Made by a program: the position numbers and the translations under genes
Part shown: one piece after another, positions 1 through 6,165 of the stretch
How the letters are laid out: every line of letters starts with the position of its first letter
Numbering within the stretch: the stretch's first letter is position 1
Origin: Polaromonas sp. YR568
GTDB taxonomy: Bacteria; Pseudomonadota; Gammaproteobacteria; Burkholderiales; Burkholderiaceae
Length of the DNA: 11,647 bases
Reading direction: 5' to 3'
Assembly (NCBI GenBank): GCA_945871335.1
Contig: CAMBWM010000053.1
Location: 1-11,647, forward strand
Notes under the pieces: model-generated
Databases searched by the model: none
What the model was told of the DNA's origin: nothing
What the model saw: the letters and a program-made list of their open reading frames with translations, nothing else

Positions 1-11
1 AACCTTTATTC

Positions 12-16
12 AGGAG
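12..16 (+). promoter_or_regulatory. Ribosome-binding site of bufA2
   Basis: AGGAG lies 6 bases upstream of a TTG codon at 23. The same AGGAG-N6-start arrangement precedes the other bufferin precursor in this window, which supports TTG as the true start rather than the in-frame ATG at 53. The -35/-10 region lies outside the window. Confidence 0.7.
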
Positions 17-22
17 CTCCTT

Positions 23-301
23 TTGAAATCTACTTACAGCACTTCTTTCGCCATGGCCGCCGCTGTTTTGGCCTTGTCTGCCAGCGCTTTTGCTGCTGAC
101 GCCCCTAAAGGCTCCACAGGCAAAGCCGTCGCCGCCAACGACACCGTGCACTGCTACAACGTTCACGACTGCAAAGGCAATAGCGACTGTAAAACCGCTG
201 AGCACAGCTGTAAAGGCCAAAACGTTTGTAAAGGCCATGGGTTCAAAGCCGTCAGCGCGGGCAAATGCCTGTCGTCCAAAGGCACCATCGCCGACCTGTG
301 A
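23..301 (+). CDS. bufA2: BufA2-type periplasmic bufferin precursor (Cys-rich copper-binding RiPP)
   Basis: A 92-residue precursor starting at TTG. Residues 1-24 form a Sec signal peptide (Lys2, hydrophobic stretch, likely cleavage after AFA at 22-24). The mature part has six cysteines (44, 50, 56, 63, 69, 82), most in a repeated Cys-Lys-Gly context (CKG at 50, 63 and 69; CKGQN at 63-67), the hallmark of the BufA2 family as I recall it. Bufferins are known to have cysteines converted, typically to thiooxazoles, by a BufB-BufC pair and to bind copper in the periplasm; that chemistry is family knowledge, not visible here. The gene overlaps the next one (GTGA at 298-301), so precursor and enzyme are translationally coupled. 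Starting at the ATG at residue 11 would leave a signal peptide without a basic n-region and without the ribosome-binding site, so I prefer TTG. Which cysteines are modified cannot be read from the sequence. Confidence 0.85.
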   Translation: MKSTYSTSFAMAAAVLALSASAFAADAPKGSTGKAVAANDTVHCYNVHDCKGNSDCKTAEHSCKGQNVCKGHGFKAVSAGKCLSSKGTIADL

Positions 302-1998
302 AGACTGCGTCTTCTCTTTGTGCAGCAAGTCCGGGCTTTGGCCTGGGTTTGCGCACACAGCATTACCCTGACTTCCAGCGCCAGCGTCATCCCCTGGATT
401 GGCTGGAAGTCATCACCGACAATTTTTTGGTCGAAGGCGGGCGTCCCCTCAAGATGCTGGACTTGATCCGCCGCGACTACCCTGTGGCCATGCATGGCGT
501 GGCCATGTCACTCGGCAGTGCTGATGGCCTGAACCTGGCTTACCTTCACAAAGTCAAACAACTTGCCCAGCGCATAGAGCCTTTATGGGTGTCCGACCAT
601 TTGTGCTGGAGCGGCGTCGGCGATACCGTGTTGCACGACCTGAACCCTATGCCGTACACCGAAGAGGCGGCACGCCGCTTGATCGAGCACATATCGCAAG
701 TGCAGGATGTGTTGCAACGCCGCTTGGTGGTCGAAAACGTGTCCAGCTATGTCAGCTTTGCCCACAGCGCTACCAGCGAGTGGGAGTTTTTGTGCCATGT
801 GGCGCAAGAAGCAGACTGTTTGCTGCTGGTGGACATCAACAATATTTATGTGTCGTCGGTCAACCATGGCTTTGATCCGGAGGCGTATCTCAATGCCCTT
901 CCAGCACACCGTGTGCAGCAAATACATTTGGCAGGACACAGCCGCAACGCCACGCACATCATCGACACCCATGATCACCCGGTTTGCGACGAGGTTTGGC
1001 ATTTGTACGCCGCCGCTTGCAGACGCTTTGGCGTGGTGGCCACCATGATCGAGCGTGACGACCACATTCCTCCCCTGCACGAGTTACTGGCCGAGTTGGA
1101 CATGGCCCGGGCGATTGCTCAAACCCATGTCAGTCCTGTTGCCGGTTCAGTTGTCAGCGTAGTTGCCGATGCTGTCATTTCGAGCGAGCCGCGGCCATCC
1201 TACGGGGTCGTGCAACCCAGCCCAGACTTGCTATTCCTGCAAACCAACTGGACGACTTGTGTGCTGCAAGATCCCCAACCCGAAGACGCGCCCATGCGCT
1301 TGTCCCTGGCTGAGAGCGTGACCGACACGCCTGCGCTGCGGTTTGGTATTTATCACCGCGCTTACCGACTGCGCTTATGCGAGGTTTTACGGGACAGCTT
1401 CGCCAAAACCTCTGCCTACATGGGCAGCGATTTGTTCGACGGGCATACCAGTGTGTTTGTGATGCAGCAGCCTCCCACTGAGCGCAACCTGGGTCACTAT
1501 GGCGCTGCCTTGCCGGGTTTTTTTCAGCAGATCTACCCTGATAACCCCGAGCTGTACGAGTTGGCGCAACTCGATTGGGATTTGCGCAGCCGCTTTGATG
1601 GTCTCGACGCGCCAGCTTTAACCGTCGAGGCTCTGGTAACCAATACCCACGGTGAGATCCCTTGCCTGAGCATGACATCACCCCTGCACCACAGTGTGGT
1701 GCTGCGCAACAGTCGCACCAATGCACTCAAACTTTGGCGCGCCATCGACGACGATGCCGAGGTGCCTGAAGTGCAGCAACAGGAGGCCGGCTCAGGCTTG
1801 GTAGCCTGGCGCTGGGACTTACAACCAAATTTCATGAGCCTGGACGCGGCTCAATACTCATTTATGCAAGCACTGGCAGCGGGTGACTCCATCCAAGAAG
1901 CGGGCGATCGCTTTGCCGACACCGAGGTTTTACCCTCGCCCGAGGTGCTTGGCGCGTGGTTACAAAGCTGGTTGACTCAAGGCTTGTTAAGGGCTTAG
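298..1998 (+). CDS. BufB-BufC fusion: MNIO (DUF692) enzyme joined to DUF2063 partner domain
   Basis: I choose the GTG at 298 (566 residues), which overlaps the bufA2 stop as GTGA; an ATG at 265 is in frame but would eat 37 bases of bufA2. Residues 12-275 are an MNIO/DUF692 TIM-barrel iron enzyme: HGVAMSLG (66-73), SDHLCW (99-104), ENVSSY (146-151), DINNIYV (179-185), HLAGH (210-214), DTHDHPV (223-229) and ERDDHIPP (252-259) supply the expected His/Asp/Glu/Asn metal ligands. Residues 277-305 look like a low-complexity Val/Ser/Ala linker. Residues from about 310 to the end match DUF2063 (BufC/HvfC), with [13 protein letters not shown] at 348-360. In most systems these are two genes, as in the neighbouring - strand operon. 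By family knowledge it should modify cysteines of the bufA2 product. No strong Shine-Dalgarno precedes the GTG, consistent with coupling to bufA2. Domain assignment is firm; the C-terminal portion is more divergent. Confidence 0.88.
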   Translation: MKTASSLCAASPGFGLGLRTQHYPDFQRQRHPLDWLEVITDNFLVEGGRPLKMLDLIRRDYPVAMHGVAMSLGSADGLNLAYLHKVKQLAQRIEPLWVSDHLCWSGVGDTVLHDLNPMPYTEEAARRLIEHISQVQDVLQRRLVVENVSSYVSFAHSATSEWEFLCHVAQEADCLLLVDINNIYVSSVNHGFDPEAYLNALPAHRVQQIHLAGHSRNATHIIDTHDHPVCDEVWHLYAAACRRFGVVATMIERDDHIPPLHELLAELDMARAIAQTHVSPVAGSVVSVVADAVISSEPRPSYGVVQPSPDLLFLQTNWTTCVLQDPQPEDAPMRLSLAESVTDTPALRFGIYHRAYRLRLCEVLRDSFAKTSAYMGSDLFDGHTSVFVMQQPPTERNLGHYGAALPGFFQQIYPDNPELYELAQLDWDLRSRFDGLDAPALTVEALVTNTHGEIPCLSMTSPLHHSVVLRNSRTNALKLWRAIDDDAEVPEVQQQEAGSGLVAWRWDLQPNFMSLDAAQYSFMQALAAGDSIQEAGDRFADTEVLPSPEVLGAWLQSWLTQGLLRA

Positions 1999-2067
1999 TA
2001 AATGGCCTCACAATTTTGACCCACACCTCCATGTCATTGATCATTTCTGAATCTCGTTTTTCCGTAC
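1999..2067. other. Short convergent intergenic gap
   Basis: Sixty-nine bases separate the ends of the two convergent bufferin operons. I see no convincing GC-rich hairpin with a T-run on either strand, so transcription of each operon may run into the other. Confidence 0.5.
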
Positions 2068-2604
2068 TCATGCAACGCTTTTGGTCCCTTCCGCGTGCTT
2101 GGATGCGATCCAATGGTCTAGCGACAACTTACCCGGGCCCTGCATCATCAGCAGCAGCAAGACACTGGCCCACACGCCATGCGTTGGGTAGGCGCCGGGG
2201 TAGACCAGCAACTGAATCACCGCCGTCATGCCCAAGAGCGCCAGCGCTGAAAAGCGGGTCGCCAAACCTAGCAAGATCAACAGCGGAAAAGCATGTTCGC
2301 CAAACGCCGCCAAGATCGCACCTAACGCGGGCGGCAGCAAGGGCAGTTTGTATTCGGTTTCAAACAAATCAATGACCCCATCGGCCAAGCGCGGCCAGCC
2401 GAGTTGAAAGTCGCCCGTCACAAAATTCATAACAAAACCTTGCACCTTGGTCTGGCCCGATTGCCAAAACACGCCTGCGATCGAAAATCGCGCCAACAGA
2501 GCCAGGCCGCTGTAGGGGAGCGCCTGCATCTGCTTGACCACAGGCGCGAGCCAGTGTTGGTAATGGGCAAGCGCCGTCTTGGACTGGGAGTTGGGGGTGT
2601 CCAT
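2068..2604 (-). CDS. DoxX-family integral membrane protein of the bufferin operon
   Basis: A 178-residue protein with about four hydrophobic segments (roughly 30-48, 87-110, 115-136 and 143-156) and the DoxX-family hallmark near the first helix, LLARFSIAGVFWQSGQTK (36-53). It starts at an ATG one base after the bufC stop, so it is the last gene of the bufA1-bufB-bufC operon. DoxX-like proteins are recurrent fourth members of HvfABC/BufABC operons (HvfD in Haemophilus); they are thought to act in the inner membrane, perhaps in redox or electron supply, but the biochemical role is not settled. The N-terminal 25 residues are hydrophilic. It is not seen next to the + strand bufA2 gene within the window, so it might serve both systems; that is speculation. 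Confidence 0.8.
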   Translation of the reverse strand: MDTPNSQSKTALAHYQHWLAPVVKQMQALPYSGLALLARFSIAGVFWQSGQTKVQGFVMNFVTGDFQLGWPRLADGVIDLFETEYKLPLLPPALGAILAAFGEHAFPLLILLGLATRFSALALLGMTAVIQLLVYPGAYPTHGVWASVLLLLMMQGPGKLSLDHWIASKHAEGTKSVA

Positions 2605-2605
2605 G

Positions 2606-3448
2606 TCATATCTCCAAATGTGGGTTGTCGTTTAAGTGGGTGATCAATTGGTGTTGGACCAGCAGGCTCAAGGTTTGCTGCATATCGGGGGCTGTCAAAT
2701 CCAAGTCCCGGGCCCAACTACTGGCCTTCTCAAGAGCCTGGCCTAAAGATTGGCCCGCATACAAATGCTGTAATAAGCACAGGTCGGCCAAGGCCAGCGG
2801 CACACATATCACTGCATCGTTTGCGCGAAACACCGCCACACCTTCGGCACTGTCCAGAGTCAGTGCAGCCAGCAAGTCGTCGCGTTGTCCTGTGTCTTGT
2901 TGATGGGCTTGCCACAGCGAGACCACGGCCCAGGCGGAACCGATCAAGGTCAAACTGGGCTGCAGCGTAAAACTTAATCGGTGTAAATGCGCTGGTTGAA
3001 TCAGCGCCGCGTGCAAATGCGTCAGTGCCGAACCAGGTAGGTCTTCGGGTATATCAGCTGCATGGTAGGCCTGTACACGCGCCATCTCTAAGCATGCCAG
3101 GTCACTTAAATAAGGCAGAGACAGCACGGGTGGGAAGTGGTGCACAAACTCGGCAAAGCCGTCCCCATAAAAAGCCATGCGCCTGCTGCGCGGCAAATGT
3201 TGCTTTGCAAAGGCCAGTGCCATAGCCTTGAAAAAATCATCGCCCACCACACTCTGGGTTACGGGAAAGGTGTCGACCAAGGCCTGCACGCAGGCGCTCA
3301 ACACATTGTTGCGGTGAACTGCAAAACGCTGTGCCACCTCCGAGCCATTGGCACTGCAGATCCCGCTGGGCAAGGCCCAGACGTCGCGGTGCAAAGCCGC
3401 CACCCAACCCTGTTTGGTCAGGTGGTTTGACAAAGCGCATGGATTCAT
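2606..3448 (-). CDS. bufC: BufC/HvfC-like partner protein (DUF2063)
   Basis: A 280-residue protein starting at ATG 3448 and overlapping the bufB stop by four bases (ATGA). The N-terminal half carries the DUF2063 signature: a helical segment with RFAVHRNNVL at 41-50, followed by ALVDTFPVTQSVVGDDFF (56-73) and FVHHFPP at 101-107. The remainder (about 140-280) is a less conserved C-terminal domain rich in Leu and Ala. In related systems BufC/HvfC forms a complex with the MNIO enzyme and is needed for recognition or presentation of the precursor peptide; this is family knowledge. It corresponds to the C-terminal part of the fused + strand protein (compare its [13 protein letters not shown]). One base separates its stop from the DoxX start. 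Some databases label this domain putative DNA-binding; operon context makes a RiPP-partner role far more likely. Confidence 0.85.
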   Translation of the reverse strand: MNPCALSNHLTKQGWVAALHRDVWALPSGICSANGSEVAQRFAVHRNNVLSACVQALVDTFPVTQSVVGDDFFKAMALAFAKQHLPRSRRMAFYGDGFAEFVHHFPPVLSLPYLSDLACLEMARVQAYHAADIPEDLPGSALTHLHAALIQPAHLHRLSFTLQPSLTLIGSAWAVVSLWQAHQQDTGQRDDLLAALTLDSAEGVAVFRANDAVICVPLALADLCLLQHLYAGQSLGQALEKASSWARDLDLTAPDMQQTLSLLVQHQLITHLNDNPHLEI

Positions 3449-4275
3449 ACCTGGCCCAATAAGCCTTGCGCGGCTCGTACCTCTTGCATCAAGGTATGAA
3501 ATGGCGGCAGGTCTTGGTCACGCTCAATCAAGGTGGGCACAGCACCAAGCCGAGCCAGCACCCATTCATACGCTTGCCAAACCTCAGAGGCAATCGGCGC
3601 GTCGTGGCTGTCAATCAACAGCACATCGCCCAGGCTGTCTTGCTCGGTGGCAAAACCTGCCAAGTGAATTTGCCCCACCGCATGCAGGGGGAGCGCTTGC
3701 AAATAACGGTGCAAGTCGCGCTGGTGGTTGGTGCAAGATACCACCGCGTTGCTGATATCGAGCAGCAGACCGCAGCCAGTTTGGCGCACCAATTCATTTA
3801 AAAAATCGGCCTCGGCGTGTTCGCTGGCTTCAAAGGCGATGTAGGTAGCGGGGTTTTCAAGTAGCAAACGTATTCCTAAGGCCTCTTGCGCTTGGTCCAC
3901 ATGGGCACAGACACGGGCCAAGGTGTCGTCGTTGTAGGCTAGTGGCAGCAGGTCGGGCAGGTAATGTCCTTCATGGGTGGACCAAGCCAGATGCTCAGAG
4001 AACTGCGCGGACTGGTAGCGGTCTATGAGCTGGCGCAAATCGGCCAGGTGCTGAAGATCTAAGTCTTGGCTGCCGCCTAACGACAAACTCACGCCGTGCA
4101 AAGACAGTGCCATTTTGTTGCGTACCGCGCTCAAGTGACGGTGAAACGGACCGCCATCGACCAGGTAGTTCTCCGCATGCACTTCGACAAAGTCAAGACT
4201 GCCTGGGGCGGCACTCAAAACCGCATCGAGGTAGACGGTTTTGAGCCCAATGCCAACACCACAAGGCAGCGCCAC
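3445..4275 (-). CDS. bufB: BufB-type MNIO (DUF692) peptide-modifying enzyme
   Basis: A 276-residue stand-alone MNIO, the usual length for the family, starting at GTG 4275 five bases after the bufA1 stop. Motifs in order: HGVSLSLGG (60-68), SEHLAW (93-98), ENPATY (140-145), DISNAVVSCTNH (173-184), HLAGF (204-208), DSHDAPI (222-228) and ERDQDLPP (251-258). These give the His, Glu, Asp and Asn residues that bind the iron centre in MbnB/BufB-type enzymes. Two spots differ from the fused + strand paralogue: DISN in place of DINN, and HLAGF in place of HLAGH. By family knowledge it should oxidise cysteines of the upstream BufA1 precursor together with BufC. GAGG just 5' of the start (overlapping the bufA1 stop) can serve as a close ribosome-binding site. 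Confidence 0.88.
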   Translation of the reverse strand: MALPCGVGIGLKTVYLDAVLSAAPGSLDFVEVHAENYLVDGGPFHRHLSAVRNKMALSLHGVSLSLGGSQDLDLQHLADLRQLIDRYQSAQFSEHLAWSTHEGHYLPDLLPLAYNDDTLARVCAHVDQAQEALGIRLLLENPATYIAFEASEHAEADFLNELVRQTGCGLLLDISNAVVSCTNHQRDLHRYLQALPLHAVGQIHLAGFATEQDSLGDVLLIDSHDAPIASEVWQAYEWVLARLGAVPTLIERDQDLPPFHTLMQEVRAAQGLLGQV

Positions 4276-4280
4276 GGGCC

Positions 4281-4586
4281 TCAGGACTTTTTAGTAGTGA
4301 ACTCTTTCAACTGGCCAAAGCCCGTGGATGAGCTTGGCGAGGCGGTTTTCACGCAAGTGCCGGACGGTACGAGTTTCCAGGCGTTGGCTTGGTGATCGGT
4401 TTTAGAAGAACCTGCACAAGTGGTGCCAGCACCTGCCGCGCAGTCGTTTTGAGCTTTGAGCGCTACGCCAAAGCATTTTTCGGTTTTGGCGGCTTGGGCA
4501 TGGGCGCCCATAGTGGCCAGGCTCAAAGCAGCACCCAGGGCCAGCGCCAAGGTGGCTTGTGTTGCGGTGTTGGAAGTGATTTGCAT
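4281..4586 (-). CDS. bufA1: BufA1-type (DUF2282) periplasmic bufferin precursor
   Basis: I start it at ATG 4586 (101 residues), because AGGAG sits 6 bases upstream; a longer in-frame reading to 4691 would add a non-conserved, non-signal-like N-terminus. Residues 1-30 form a signal peptide with likely cleavage after AHA (28-30). The mature part has the DUF2282 pattern: EKCFGVAL (36-43), [13 protein letters not shown] (47-59), [11 protein letters not shown] (68-78), giving four cysteines at 38, 49, 57 and 78. Proteins of this family are made as copper-chelating bufferins after modification by BufB/BufC; this is known from the family. The C-terminus after Cys78 is a Ser/Thr/Lys-rich tail unlike the core. 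First gene of a four-gene operon with bufB, bufC and a doxX-like gene. It is not obviously homologous to the six-Cys BufA2 precursor at the left of the window. Confidence 0.88.
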   Translation of the reverse strand: MQITSNTATQATLALALGAALSLATMGAHAQAAKTEKCFGVALKAQNDCAAGAGTTCAGSSKTDHQANAWKLVPSGTCVKTASPSSSTGFGQLKEFTTKKS

Positions 4587-4592
4587 GAGGAT

Positions 4593-4597
4593 CTCCT
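4593..4597 (-). promoter_or_regulatory. Ribosome-binding site of bufA1
   Basis: On the - strand AGGAG is followed by six bases and then ATG at 4586. This decides the bufA1 start. Confidence 0.8.
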
Positions 4598-4640
4598 TGA
4601 AAGGGTTGTTTAGAACGTCAATCTGCGTTCGTACCCTAGC

Positions 4641-4669
4641 AATTCGACACAGCCAGTCAAAAGGTTTCA
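4641..4669 (-). promoter_or_regulatory. Candidate ECF-sigma promoter of the bufA1 operon
   Basis: Reading the - strand, TGAAACC (4669-4663) is separated by 16 bases from CGAATT (4646-4641). An AAC-containing -35 and a CGAA/CGTC-like -10 at this spacing are typical of extracytoplasmic-function sigma factor promoters, and bufferin operons are known in some bacteria (for example SigF of Caulobacter) to be under ECF control in response to copper. The start of transcription would fall near 4634, leaving an untranslated leader of roughly 48 bases. The ECF gene itself is not in the window. Inferred from pattern only. Confidence 0.4.
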
Positions 4670-4706
4670 TGGGCCGCGTGAAAAACTTCAAACTTAATAA
4701 AACATG

Positions 4707-4726
4707 AAAACCCCGCCGAAGCGGGC
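4707..4726 (-). terminator. Terminator-like hairpin reading leftward
   Basis: On the - strand GCCCGC-TTCG-GCGGG is followed by G and four T (complement of AAAA at 4707-4710). The stem is CCCGC/GCGGG (4712-4716 with 4721-4725) with a TTCG tetraloop, which is very stable, but the T-run is short. The + strand side has no T-run. No - strand gene ending here is visible, so what it terminates is unknown; it could also shield the bufA1 promoter from readthrough. Confidence 0.45.
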
Positions 4727-4785
4727 TTCCCTGTTCACCCCGAAACGAAACTCAGCGTTTTTAAGCCGAATCACCGTGGGAGCTT

Positions 4786-4827
4786 ATGTCGAGTTTTCAA
4801 TGGACTCCAAGCCCGAAGGCGTCCTGA
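4786..4827 (+). CDS. Possible 13-residue leader peptide
   Basis: An ATG at 4786 preceded by GGGAG (4778-4782, only three bases away) opens a 13-codon frame, MSSFQWTPSPKAS, that stops with TGA at 4825-4827. It covers the 5' arm of the terminator at 4809-4862 and both arms of a competing hairpin, the layout expected of a transcription attenuator. There is no run of one amino acid to suggest a sensed ligand (one Trp, two Pro). The short Shine-Dalgarno spacing argues against efficient translation, and so small an open frame is easily found by chance. Confidence 0.2.
   Translation: MSSFQWTPSPKAS
4802..4824 (+). promoter_or_regulatory. Hairpin competing with the terminator (candidate anti-terminator)
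   Basis: GGACTCC (4802-4808) can pair with GGCGTCC (4818-4824), six pairs with one T-G or T/G-type mismatch in the middle, and the nine-base loop 4809-4817 is exactly the 5' arm of the downstream terminator. The two structures are therefore mutually exclusive or at least antagonistic. Confidence 0.35.
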
Positions 4828-4862
4828 TAAATTCCAAATTGGTAACAATTCGGGCTTTTTTT
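4809..4862 (+). terminator. Intrinsic terminator with long loop
   Basis: AAGCCCGAA (4809-4817) is the perfect reverse complement of TTCGGGCTT (4849-4857), followed without a gap by a T-run ending at 4862 (seven T in all, two shared with the stem). The loop is long (31 bases). No complete + strand gene lies upstream, so it ends either a small RNA from about 4730 onward or is the terminator of an attenuator in the leader of the transporter operon. Confidence 0.6.
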
Positions 4863-4873
4863 GTCTGGCGGCT

Positions 4874-4931
4874 CGGCAAGAGTCATGGGACATGTAAAAA
4901 TTGTAGGAGGGCCTTAGGCTATGTCTTGCCG
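4874..4931 (+). ncRNA. Candidate riboswitch aptamer upstream of purine transport operon
   Basis: A single uninterrupted 3' strand (4917-4931) can pair with three separate 5' segments: CGGCAAG (4874-4880) with CTTGCCG (4925-4931), ACAT (4890-4893) with ATGT (4921-4924), and GGCC (4910-4913) with GGCT (4917-4920) closing a UUA loop. This leaves two 5'-side bulges, 4881-4889 and 4894-4909, the latter an A-rich GUAAAAAUUGUAGGAG. Such a compact fold in the leader of a purine-handling operon in a betaproteobacterium recalls, from memory only, the NMT1 (xanthine-I) riboswitch class. I cannot align it to the covariance model here. It lies 150 bases before the first gene, and no expression platform between it and that gene is obvious. 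Confidence 0.4.
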
Positions 4932-5070
4932 AAATTAGCGGACTTTATCCATCACTTTGGTAAAAAGGCAGGGCAGGTCAAACCCCTATCTGTATCCTTC
5001 TATGGGTAGCTTCGATTTGCCGTGTAATACAAGACTGGTGCGGTGTTTGATGGCATGCTTAATCTTTTTC

Positions 5071-5075
5071 AGGAG
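5071..5075 (+). promoter_or_regulatory. Ribosome-binding site of the solute-binding protein gene
   Basis: AGGAG stands five bases before the ATG at 5081. It is the strongest ribosome-binding site in the transporter operon, fitting the high expression usually needed for a periplasmic binding protein. Confidence 0.75.
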
Positions 5076-5080
5076 TATTT

Positions 5081-6115
5081 ATGAACAAGTCCTTGGCTTC
5101 TTTTTTGTCTTTATTGACCTTGTCATGTGCCGTGACCACTGCGAGCGCTCAAACCCGAACCTTGGTTTTGTCCACTTACGGGTTGAATAATGACATTTTC
5201 AAAAAGTTGGTCTATGACCCGTTTTCGGTCAAATGTGGCTGCAAGGTGGTTTTAGAAACGGGCAATGCTGCCGACCGCATCGCCAAGCTCGAAGCGCGCC
5301 GCAACAACCCCAACGTGGACCTTGTTCAAGTGACCGATTTCTTGGCGTTGGAAGCCTCTGCCAAAGGCTTGTTACAGACCATTGATTACAAAAAAATCAA
5401 GAACATTGATCAAGTCTATGATTTTGGAAAAGACCCCCTGCGCAATCAAGAGGCCGTGTCGTATACGCTTTATTCCGTTGGCTTGGTGGTGCGCACAGAC
5501 AAACCTACCGACAGCATCACCAGTTGGAAAGACTTGGCGCGGCCCGACCTCAAAGGCCATGTGATGTTGGCCAATATCACCGGCAACCAAGGCTTGGCGC
5601 AAGTGTTCATGATGGACAAGGCGTGGGGCGGTTTAAATACCGACATGAGTCTGGGCATCAGCAAAATTGGGGAAATGAAGCCCAATGTGGTGACCTACTA
5701 CGCACAAACTGCACAGATGACCGCTCTGTTTGCACAAGATGAGGCTTGGGTGGCGCCTGTGGGTCGTTTTGGGTGGCTCAATCTCAAGAAAACAGGCAAG
5801 CCTTTGCGTTGGTTGGTCCCCAAGGAAGGGCAAGTGGGCATGATGAACACCATGTCCATCGTCAAAGGCAGCAAAAATATCGATCTGGCGCATGAGTTGA
5901 TCGATTTCTGGTTGAGCAAAGACGTTCAAACGGCATTGGCCAATGAAATGGCCGACTCGCCCATCAATCGCAATGTCAAGCCCAAGCCTGAGGTTCAAGA
6001 GGCGTTGACTTGGGGTAAGTCTCAAATCGATACCCTGGTCTTCATGAAGCCCGACATGGTGCTGCGTGAGCGTGCCGGTTGGGTTACACAATGGAACCGG
6101 ATGGTGGCCAAGTGA
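5081..6115 (+). CDS. Periplasmic solute-binding protein of ABC importer (PotD-like family)
   Basis: A 344-residue protein with a signal peptide (Lys3, hydrophobic 5-19, cleavage likely after ASA at 21-23); C16 has no convincing lipobox, so it should be soluble periplasmic. The rest has the two-lobe fold of the spermidine/putrescine/iron-type extracellular binding proteins: TLVLSTYG at the first strand (27-34), a DLVQVTDF strand, the hinge-like YSVGLVVRTDKP, SWKDLARPDLKG and a C-terminal LAHELIDFWLS segment. Cys52 and Cys54 lie close together (KCGCK) and are unusual for the family. It is the first gene of an operon with two permeases, an ATPase and two purine-salvage enzymes, so the ligand is probably a purine nucleoside or base rather than a polyamine; that is inference from neighbours. 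The four-component arrangement is complete. Confidence 0.85.
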   Translation: MNKSLASFLSLLTLSCAVTTASAQTRTLVLSTYGLNNDIFKKLVYDPFSVKCGCKVVLETGNAADRIAKLEARRNNPNVDLVQVTDFLALEASAKGLLQTIDYKKIKNIDQVYDFGKDPLRNQEAVSYTLYSVGLVVRTDKPTDSITSWKDLARPDLKGHVMLANITGNQGLAQVFMMDKAWGGLNTDMSLGISKIGEMKPNVVTYYAQTAQMTALFAQDEAWVAPVGRFGWLNLKKTGKPLRWLVPKEGQVGMMNTMSIVKGSKNIDLAHELIDFWLSKDVQTALANEMADSPINRNVKPKPEVQEALTWGKSQIDTLVFMKPDMVLRERAGWVTQWNRMVAK

Positions 6116-6165
6116 TTTTCCTCTTCAGTCGAGGGACTTGACCGTCCGGTCGTCTTAGCCCTGAC

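Larger units (their letters stand above)
4587..5080. other. 494-base divergent intergenic region
   Basis: This gap separates the divergent bufA1 operon (leftward) and the transporter operon (rightward). From left to right it holds the bufA1 ribosome-binding site and ECF-like promoter, a leftward terminator-like hairpin, a structured stretch (including AAACTC 4748-4753 complementary to GAGTTT 4791-4796), a rightward terminator with competing hairpin, the riboswitch-like fold at 4874-4931, and about 140 bases in which I see no clear structure. I could not pick a convincing sigma-70 promoter for the transporter operon. Confidence 0.7.

Noticed and set aside
265..297. ATG at 265 as start of the BufB-BufC fusion
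   Set aside because: It would overlap bufA2 by 37 bases with residues (arginine/histidine-rich) not resembling an MNIO N-terminus; the GTG at 298 gives the usual stop/start overlap.
583..1080. Open frame on the - strand inside the BufB domain
   Set aside because: Mirror of a well-supported MNIO domain, no ribosome-binding site or motif.
1999..2067. Possible terminator between the convergent operons
   Set aside because: Only short A/T-rich inverted words such as those around TTGATCATTT occur; no stable stem with a T-run on either strand.
4587..4691. N-terminal extension of the bufA1 frame up to 4691
   Set aside because: The extension crosses the likely promoter and leader, has no ribosome-binding site, and puts 35 residues before a normal signal peptide.
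4730..4900. tRNA gene in the structured intergenic region
   Set aside because: No T-loop or cloverleaf arrangement on either strand; the pairings seen are terminator-type hairpins.
5002..5030. Sigma-70 promoter with TAATAC (5025-5030) as -10
   Set aside because: No acceptable -35 at 16-18 bases upstream; too weak to list, and it would exclude the riboswitch-like fold from the transcript.
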